12,606 bases of DNA from an uncultured Bacteroidota bacterium. GTDB taxonomy: Bacteria; Bacteroidota; Bacteroidia; Flavobacteriales; Flavobacteriaceae. Each line of letters opens with the position of its first letter. Within the stretch, counting starts at the first letter, position 1. Both the position numbers and the translations under genes were made by a program. This document shows positions 7,234 to 12,606 of the stretch, piece by piece. A model generated the notes under the pieces. It saw only the letters and a list, made by a program, of their open reading frames with translations. It ran no database searches and was not told where the DNA came from. The stretch covers positions 1 through 12,606 of the forward strand of contig CAIRNC010000241.1 of NCBI GenBank assembly GCA_903879875.1, read 5' to 3'.

Positions 7234-7479
7234 ATGTGTCTCGCTGTTCCCGGAAAATTAGAAAAAATAACAATGGTTTTAGACGATACCTTTCGAATTG
7301 GTATTGTTTCGTTTGAAGGCATTGTCAAAGAAGTCAATTTAACTTTGGTTCCTGAAGCCAAAATTGGCGATTATGTTTTGGTACATGTTGGTGCAGCTAT
7401 TGGAGTTGTCGATGAAGTTGAAGCTCAACGAACGATGGCCGTTCTCAAAGAAATGGGTGAAAATATAATTCCTGATTAG
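7234..7479 (+). CDS. hypC: Hydrogenase assembly chaperone HypC
   Basis: HypC is a small chaperone that, with HypD, holds the iron atom while its CN and CO ligands are attached, then delivers it to the immature large subunit. The 81-residue protein begins MCLAVPGKLEKI, the invariant N-terminus in which Cys2 is the functional residue; this decides the start. The rest has the small beta-barrel pattern expected of the HypC/HupF family. Spacing of 4 bases after hypB and 7 before hypE places it firmly in the operon. hypD normally lies between hypC and hypE, but there is no room for it here. Confidence 0.96.
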   Translation: MCLAVPGKLEKITMVLDDTFRIGIVSFEGIVKEVNLTLVPEAKIGDYVLVHVGAAIGVVDEVEAQRTMAVLKEMGENIIPD

Positions 7480-7486
7480 ACATAAA

Positions 7487-8503
7487 ATGAGCACTGAAAA
7501 ACCAAAAGACACTATACATCTACATCACGGAAGTGGTGGCGAATACACTACAAAACTACTCAATGAGGTCATTTTTAAACATCTTAATAATGATATTTTA
7601 GAAGTTCGACACGATGGTGCTTTTCTGAATATGCAAGGAAATTTAGCATTTTCTACCGACAGTTATGTCATTACTCCCATATTTTTTAAAGGAGGAAATA
7701 TCGGTGAATTAGCGGTAAATGGAACTGTAAATGACATTTCGATGTGTGGTGCAATGCCAAAATATTTATCCTTATCCTTTATCATCGAAGAAGGATTGGA
7801 ACTAGATGAATTTACAGAAATTGTAAAATCCATTAAAAAAGCAGCCGACAAAGCCCAAGTTCAAATCGTTACAGGCGACACCAAAGTGGTGGAACGAGGT
7901 AAAGGAGACAAAATTTACATCAATACCTCTGGAATAGGAACGGTTCACGAAAAAGCAGCTATTAAAATCAGTAACATAAAAATTGGCGATGCCATTCTTA
8001 TTAATGATGCTATTGCTACCCACGGAATGGCAATTATGTCTGAACGAGAAGGGCTTCAGTTTGAAAGTGAAATTTTGAGCGATACCACCAATTTGAATTT
8101 TATAGTGCATCAATTAATTGAAAAATTTGGTGACAAAATTCATTTTCTTCGAGATGCTACTCGAGGTGGATTGGCATCGGTTTTACACGAAATTGCAGCA
8201 GAAAGTAATTTTGGAATAGAATTATTAGAAGACAAAATAATTGTAGAAAATCAAGTTAATAGCGCTTGCGAGTTGCTTGGTCTCGACCCAATGTATGTGG
8301 CGAATGAAGGAGTATTTGCCTGTATAGTTGAAAAAGAAATAGCCGATGAAGTGCTAGAAATTTTGAAAACTGAAAGAAAAAATGCCTCCATAATTGGAAC
8401 GATTTCGGCAGAACATCCAAATAAAGTGTTGATGGAAAGCGCTTTTGGAGGTCGTCGAGTAGTAAACCCATTGATAGGAGAACAATTACCGAGAATTTGC
8501 TAA
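7487..8503 (+). CDS. hypE: Hydrogenase maturation protein HypE (thiocarbamate dehydratase)
   Basis: HypE accepts a carbamoyl group from HypF on its last cysteine and dehydrates it with ATP to a thiocyanate, the source of the cyanide ligands. The 338-residue protein belongs to the PurM/AIR synthase-like ATP-binding family. It shows HHGSGG (13-18), a DSYVITP segment (58-64), NGTVNDISMCGA (78-89), TGDTKVV and RDATRGGLASVLHE. It ends exactly in PRIC (335-338), whose terminal C338 is the carbamoylated residue, so the gene is complete and functional in appearance. It is the last gene of the hyp operon; I see no strong terminator in the 68 bases that follow, so some readthrough into the helicase is possible. 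Confidence 0.97.
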   Translation: MSTEKPKDTIHLHHGSGGEYTTKLLNEVIFKHLNNDILEVRHDGAFLNMQGNLAFSTDSYVITPIFFKGGNIGELAVNGTVNDISMCGAMPKYLSLSFIIEEGLELDEFTEIVKSIKKAADKAQVQIVTGDTKVVERGKGDKIYINTSGIGTVHEKAAIKISNIKIGDAILINDAIATHGMAIMSEREGLQFESEILSDTTNLNFIVHQLIEKFGDKIHFLRDATRGGLASVLHEIAAESNFGIELLEDKIIVENQVNSACELLGLDPMYVANEGVFACIVEKEIADEVLEILKTERKNASIIGTISAEHPNKVLMESAFGGRRVVNPLIGEQLPRIC

Positions 8504-8559
8504 CTATAATTCCTTTTTTAAAATCTTAAAATTTACAACCAAAATTTCATTATTCATTT

Positions 8560-8567
8560 TACCTTTG
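8560..8567 (+). promoter_or_regulatory. Candidate -7 promoter element for the DEAD-box helicase
   Basis: TACCTTTG is an exact match to TAnnTTTG and ends only 4 bases before the helicase ATG at 8572. Transcription would begin at or next to the start codon, giving a leaderless or nearly leaderless message. No clear -33 TTG is present at the usual spacing. Confidence 0.45.
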
Positions 8568-8571
8568 TCGA

Positions 8572-9918
8572 ATGAATAAAAAACACCATTCCAACAACAT
8601 ACTTCTTAATTTAGGGATTGAAAACCTAAACGAGATGCAAATTGCAGCTCAAGAAACCATTTTAAACGACAACAATATTTTATTGCTTTCGCCTACAGGC
8701 TCAGGAAAAACATTGGCTTTTCTTTTACCTATTTTCGAAATGTTGCAACCTGAAATTCTATCGGTACAATGTTTGATTTTGGTTCCCTCTCGAGAATTGG
8801 GTTTGCAAATAGAGCAAGTTTGGAAAAAAATGGGAACCGATTACAAAGTTAATGTTTGCTATGGTGGTCATTCTATAGATACTGAAATTAAAAATTTGTC
8901 CAATCCTCCAGCGGTTTTAATTGGAACACCAGGCAGAATTGCCGATCATATTGACCGAGGTTCTTTTCGTGTTGACAAAATTCAAACTTTAATTTTGGAT
9001 GAGTTTGACAAATCATTACAATTGGGTTTTCATGAGCAAATGTCATTTATAATAGGCAAATTATCGAAACTCAACAAACGGGTTTTGGTTTCAGCCACTT
9101 CGGACATTGAAATTCCAAAATACACTCGAGTAGTGAATCCAACCATTTTAGATTTTATTCCAAATCGAGATGAATTGTCAGACAACCTTTCTACAAAATT
9201 GGTTATTTCCAAAGAAAAAGACAAAATCGGGAGTTTATTTAATCTCATATGCTCATTAAAATCAGAAGCCGCAATAGTTTTTTGCAACCATCGCAATGCT
9301 GCCGAACGCATCAGTGATACACTTTGCGAAAAAGGAATTTACGCCACTTATTATCACGGCGGAATGGATCAAGACGAGCGAGAACGAGCTTTAATTCAAT
9401 TCCGAAACGGAAGTATTAGTTATTTGATAACTACCGATTTGGCAGCGCGAGGCTTGGATATTCCAGAAATGAAACATGTCATTCATTATCATTTACCTCT
9501 AAAAGCAGACGAATTTACACATAGAAACGGACGAACAGCCAGAATGTTAGCCTCTGGAACGGCTTATATAATTCATAACGAGTCTGAAAAAAAATTAGAT
9601 TATATCGATTATGAAATGGCTGTTTTGAAAGTGGATAATAGTACCACATTACCAAAACCGCCTGTATTTCAAACACTTTATATTAGTGGAGGAAAGAAAA
9701 ACAAGTTGAATAAAATTGATATTGTTGGTTTCTTTTCTCAAAAAGGAAAACTGGAAAAAAGCGATTTAGGTTTGATTGAGGTGAAAGATTTCATTTCATT
9801 TGCAGCAGTAAAATTCAATAAAATAAACGATTTGTTGAATAATATTAGAGACGAAAAAATGAAAGGTAAAAAATTCAAAATTGAAGTTGCAAGAAAAGTA
9901 ATTAAAAAGGTGGAGTAA
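8572..9918 (+). CDS. dbpA: DEAD-box ATP-dependent RNA helicase, DbpA-like, with DEFD motif II
   Basis: This enzyme should use ATP to rearrange RNA, most likely 23S rRNA during large ribosomal subunit assembly as in E. coli DbpA. Motifs over 448 residues, in order: Q motif around LNEMQIAAQ (19-27), motif I SPTGSGKT (40-47), PSRELG (72-77), TPGR (119-122), motif II DEFD (143-146) in place of DEAD, SATS (174-177), VFCNHRNAAER (236-246), TTDLAARGLD (287-296) and HRNGRTAR (317-324). The C-terminal part (about 374-441), with IDIVGFFSQ and GKKFKIEVARK, matches the DbpA/CsdA RNA-binding domain that recognises a 23S rRNA hairpin. The start is limited by an in-frame stop at 8527-8529 with no other ATG before the Q motif. 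It has its own candidate promoter and no evident link to the hydrogenase genes upstream. Confidence 0.9.
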   Translation: MNKKHHSNNILLNLGIENLNEMQIAAQETILNDNNILLLSPTGSGKTLAFLLPIFEMLQPEILSVQCLILVPSRELGLQIEQVWKKMGTDYKVNVCYGGHSIDTEIKNLSNPPAVLIGTPGRIADHIDRGSFRVDKIQTLILDEFDKSLQLGFHEQMSFIIGKLSKLNKRVLVSATSDIEIPKYTRVVNPTILDFIPNRDELSDNLSTKLVISKEKDKIGSLFNLICSLKSEAAIVFCNHRNAAERISDTLCEKGIYATYYHGGMDQDERERALIQFRNGSISYLITTDLAARGLDIPEMKHVIHYHLPLKADEFTHRNGRTARMLASGTAYIIHNESEKKLDYIDYEMAVLKVDNSTTLPKPPVFQTLYISGGKKNKLNKIDIVGFFSQKGKLEKSDLGLIEVKDFISFAAVKFNKINDLLNNIRDEKMKGKKFKIEVARKVIKKVE

Positions 9919-10008
9919 ATCATTCGATGATAATTTTTAATGAAAAGTGTGAAAGAAATTATTACTAATGAAAATGAAATTTGTTGCTGAATCTATGATA
10001 TCATCAAA

Positions 10009-10821
10009 ATGAAAAACACAGAATCGATCTTAGAAACGAATAAAAAACAAAAAGAATTCTACAATAATATCAAACAGAATTTTTTTACTAAAATATGGGC
10101 CAATTTCAGAAATGGAATGCTCAATAAAATAAGGAAAAACATTGGAATTCAAGACCATGCCTATCTTTTACATAAAGAATGGTTTGGTGATTTGTCGGAT
10201 AAAAAAGTGCTGGATTTAGGATGTTTTTCTGGAAATTATTGGTCAATGTATCTTGCAGAACATGCTAAAAGTTATTTAGGAATTGATTTGAGTGATGTAG
10301 CAATTGCAAAATTAAATGAACGATTATCGTCTTTTCCAAATGCAAAAGCCGAGGCTGTTGATTTTTTAGCTCCTGATTTTATTGGAAAAGATTTCGATTT
10401 GATATACGCTTATGGCGTTTTACATCATTTTGAAAATACGACCGTATTAATTAATAAATTAAATGAAAAATTAGCAACCAATGGTTCAATTATCAGTTAT
10501 GATCCATTAGAAACAAGTTTGCCTATTAAAATAATTAGGACATTGTACCGCCCTTTTCAATCGGATGCAGCTTGGGAATGGCCCTTTAAAAGAAAAACAT
10601 TTTATCAGTTTCAAAAATCATTTACAATTGTAGAAAGAAGAGGCATTTTAGGAAAATCTAAATGGGTTGCGTTATTAAAATTTATGCCACTTTCAGAAGA
10701 AAAGAAAAAAAGATTGGGGCAAAAATGGCATCATGAAGATTGGGAACAATCAAAAAAATCAGATGCGATTTTGTTTAGTTGTATGCACTTAACTATGCTA
10801 ATGATTAAGAAAACAATATAA
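10009..10821 (+). CDS. SAM-dependent class I methyltransferase
   Basis: This is a 270-residue class I methyltransferase of unknown substrate. Motif I is VLDLGCFSGNY (67-77), with Phe where the second Gly of the usual LDLGCGxG lies. The SAM ribose-binding acidic loop is GIDLS (91-95). Motif IV and its surroundings are FDLIYAYGVLHHFEN (129-143), followed by NGSIISYDPLE, typical of the Methyltransf_11/25 type. About 60 residues of mixed helix precede the fold, and a basic C-terminal region with WHHEDWEQSKKSD follows it. It is separated by 90 bases from the helicase and 62 from a glycosyltransferase-like gene in the same direction. That context suggests methylation of a sugar, lipid or glycan chain, but this is inference from position. 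A small-molecule or quinone methyltransferase is possible but less likely here. Confidence 0.85.
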   Translation: MKNTESILETNKKQKEFYNNIKQNFFTKIWANFRNGMLNKIRKNIGIQDHAYLLHKEWFGDLSDKKVLDLGCFSGNYWSMYLAEHAKSYLGIDLSDVAIAKLNERLSSFPNAKAEAVDFLAPDFIGKDFDLIYAYGVLHHFENTTVLINKLNEKLATNGSIISYDPLETSLPIKIIRTLYRPFQSDAAWEWPFKRKTFYQFQKSFTIVERRGILGKSKWVALLKFMPLSEEKKKRLGQKWHHEDWEQSKKSDAILFSCMHLTMLMIKKTI

Positions 10822-10883
10822 ATTAAAACCGTAGTCTAAAATTTTGTAAAGTCTTAAGATTTAATATACTTTGAATCCTCAAA

Positions 10884-11915
10884 ATGCAAGAAAACATGAG
10901 ATTGAAACTAGAAATATCAGTGTGGACGGCCCACTTAAATCATTTAATTTATTCTTATTTTTATTATTGTAAAATGGAGAAATTAAAAATAGATATTTGT
11001 TTGAATACAAATGTAGTGCATAATGGTGGTGTATTGATTTACGACAATTCCTCTATTTTCTTCGATTATTCTGATGACACAATTTTTATCGATAATCCTT
11101 TAAATTATGACTATTATTTTAAACGTTCATTAGTTGTGTCAAAAAAAGAAGCTAATATTTTTCCTTTAAATTTCAACGTACCCTTGAGCTACAAATGCCA
11201 TTCATTATTGATTAACTTAAACATAGAAACTCTTTTATTCAAACCAAATAGAGAGCAAATAATTAAAGCAATCGATAAATGGGCATTTTTTGTAAAATCA
11301 TCTCACGGAGTAACAGATATTCGAAATTATCCTAAAAAAAATAAAGATAATGGTGGGAAAATAATATTTCAAACTCGGTTATGGAATCCAGACAATCATC
11401 CTGATAAAGAGGAAAAAGAACGAAGAAAATTACAAAATGAGTTTAGGATAAATGCATGTAGAATAATAAAAAATAATTTCAAGAACTCTTCTGTAGGCTT
11501 AATAACCGATAATTTATCAAAAAATATAGCTCCTGATTTAATTTTAAATTCTTCAGAAACCAAAAAAGGAAATTATTTTAAGCTTTTAAATAATTTTGAT
11601 ATTGGCATTGCTGATGATGGATTAAAAGACACCCCTGGATGGAAAATAGGTGAATATTTATTGTTTGGTAAAGCTGTTATTTCTACTCCTTTATCAGTTG
11701 AAATTGATGGATTTGAAGAGCATATTAATTATGAAAAATTATCTTCAAGAAATTCATACGAAGAATTGCCTGAAAAAATCAACATTTTATTAAAAGACAA
11801 ACGGTACTTAGAATTAGGCGAAAACAATTTAAATTGGAGTTTAGAGTATTTACATCCGAAAAATTATATAAACAGAATTTTAAATTTAATTGAAAACAAA
11901 CAATTAATTCATTAA
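10884..11915 (+). CDS. Probable GT-B-fold glycosyltransferase, family not certain
   Basis: The 343-residue protein has no motif that names its donor sugar. Its N-terminal part alternates strand and helix as a Rossmann half would: KLEISVW, then HLNHLIYSYFYYCK, then KLKIDICLN, followed by a DYYFKRSL segment (76-83). The second half opens with KIIFQTRLWNP (159-169). It ends with DIGIADDGLKDTPGWKIGEYLLFGKAVIS (segment 239-267), which resembles the donor-binding C-terminal part of GT-B enzymes, where a helix contacts the nucleotide-sugar. ATG codons at 10884 and 10896 are both plausible starts. A later ATG at 10974 is unlikely because it would remove the first strand and helix. Its stop codon abuts the start of the next glycosyltransferase, so the two are surely co-transcribed. 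The gene is noticeably more AT-rich than the hydrogenase genes. It is most likely part of surface polysaccharide synthesis. Confidence 0.65.
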   Translation: MQENMRLKLEISVWTAHLNHLIYSYFYYCKMEKLKIDICLNTNVVHNGGVLIYDNSSIFFDYSDDTIFIDNPLNYDYYFKRSLVVSKKEANIFPLNFNVPLSYKCHSLLINLNIETLLFKPNREQIIKAIDKWAFFVKSSHGVTDIRNYPKKNKDNGGKIIFQTRLWNPDNHPDKEEKERRKLQNEFRINACRIIKNNFKNSSVGLITDNLSKNIAPDLILNSSETKKGNYFKLLNNFDIGIADDGLKDTPGWKIGEYLLFGKAVISTPLSVEIDGFEEHINYEKLSSRNSYEELPEKINILLKDKRYLELGENNLNWSLEYLHPKNYINRILNLIENKQLIH

Positions 11916-12606
11916 ATGAATTTTACTATAATTACACATGTTCCACATATCGAATCGCAAAATCAATATTTTGCCTACTCGCCTTATGTTCGTGAAATGA
12001 ATATTTGGTCAAAATATGTTGATAATATGACAATTGTTGCTCCATTATCAAACAAAAATAAAACAGCAATTGACAGTAATTATGAATGTCAAAATATTAA
12101 ATTTATTGCAATCGATAGTTTTGATATTTTAAGTATAAAAGCGGTTTTTAAATCCCTTTTGAGAATCCCAAAAATTAGCTGGCAAATATACAATGCCATG
12201 AAAAATTCCGATCATATCCATTTGCGATGTCCCGGAAACATTGGTCTTTTGGGATGCTTCATTCAAATTTTATTTCCTAATAAAAGAAAAACTGCCAAAT
12301 ATGCTGGCAATTGGGATCCAAAATCCAAACAACCATGGAGTTATAGATTACAAAAGAGTATTTTGAGCAACACTTTTTTAACCCGAAATATGCAAGTTTT
12401 GGTTTATGGTGAATGGGGTAATTCTTCCAAAAACATAAAATCTTTTTTCACAGCAACGTATCAGGAAAAGGAGAAAACCGAAATCATTACAAAATCTCTA
12501 AAAGAAACCATACGATTTATTTTTGTAGGCACATTAGTTTCGGGAAAAAACCCAATGTATGCTATACAATTAGTGGCTCAATTACTGAAAAATGGACATG
12601 AAGCTA
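11916..12606 (+). CDS. Glycosyltransferase, GT4-like (partial, C-terminus off right edge)
   Basis: The 230 residues visible look like the N-terminal half of a GT-B glycosyltransferase of the GT4 group, which adds sugars from nucleotide donors to a growing glycan at the inner face of the membrane. The N-terminal domain starts MNFTIITHVPH and has an aromatic-rich acceptor-side loop (NQYFAYSPYVREM, 16-28). HIHLRCPGNIG (100-110) and AKYAGNWDP (127-135) follow. The second domain begins with RFIFVGTLVSGKNP (200-213), the strand-loop pattern typical of GT4 enzymes. The E-x7-E donor-site motif would lie beyond the edge. The ATG follows the preceding TAA stop with no gap, implying translational coupling. 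Substrate cannot be told from sequence. Confidence 0.82.
   Translation, partial: MNFTIITHVPHIESQNQYFAYSPYVREMNIWSKYVDNMTIVAPLSNKNKTAIDSNYECQNIKFIAIDSFDILSIKAVFKSLLRIPKISWQIYNAMKNSDHIHLRCPGNIGLLGCFIQILFPNKRKTAKYAGNWDPKSKQPWSYRLQKSILSNTFLTRNMQVLVYGEWGNSSKNIKSFFTATYQEKEKTEIITKSLKETIRFIFVGTLVSGKNPMYAIQLVAQLLKNGHEA

Noticed and set aside
7802..8471. Minus-strand open frames across hypE
   Set aside because: Antisense to intact, conserved hypE with no independent support.
9919..9931. ATCAT-TCG-ATGAT stem followed by T's after the helicase, possible terminator
   Set aside because: Only 5 AT-rich base pairs, and the T-run is offset by two A; too weak to support.
9976..10004. GAAATTTG near-match to a -7 element and 10-bp palindrome ATGATATCAT before the methyltransferase
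   Set aside because: The first misses a fixed base and both are short; such matches are common at this base composition.

Overview
The window looks like part of a chromosome from a Bacteroidota bacterium, most likely a Flavobacterium-type organism. The DNA is very AT-rich, start codons lack clear Shine-Dalgarno sequences, and several upstream regions carry 8-mers matching the Bacteroidota -7 promoter element TAnnTTTG. The protein sequences also fit that phylum. This is inferred from composition and motifs only; there is no rRNA or marker gene here.

Positions 1-8503 form a compact [NiFe]-hydrogenase locus built as two divergent operons around a 163-bp control region (5868-6030). The leftward operon is hyaA (small subunit), hyaB (large subunit), hyaC (cytochrome b), then a strong terminator-like hairpin, hyaD (large-subunit maturation protease) and hypF. 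hypF starts at a TTG inside the end of hyaD and runs off the left edge. The rightward operon is hypA, hypB, hypC and hypE. The small subunit carries the six-cysteine proximal cluster signature of oxygen-tolerant, membrane-bound uptake hydrogenases (group 1d, like E. coli Hyd-1). The enzyme should therefore oxidise H2 outside the cytoplasmic membrane and feed electrons through HyaC to quinone. HypF and HypE make the cyanide ligands, HypC carries the iron-ligand precursor, HypA and HypB insert nickel, and HyaD trims the large subunit. hypD, which the pathway needs, is not in the window.

The control region holds a near-perfect 20-bp palindrome with the half-site spacing of CRP/FNR-family operators. 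A candidate -7 promoter element lies on each side, at exactly the same distance from the palindrome centre: one facing hyaA, one facing hypA. This suggests one regulator controls both operons together.

Positions 8572-9918 encode a DbpA-type DEAD-box RNA helicase with a DEFD motif II and its own promoter right at the start codon. From 10009 to the right edge are a SAM-dependent methyltransferase, a probable GT-B glycosyltransferase and the first part of a GT4-type glycosyltransferase. They look like the beginning of a surface polysaccharide or glycan locus on even more AT-rich DNA.

I found no insertion sequence, tRNA, rRNA, CRISPR array, phage gene or toxin-antitoxin pair. There is no gene-free stretch over 300 bases. 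Nothing here is clearly a new system; the most informative feature is the symmetric hya/hyp control region.
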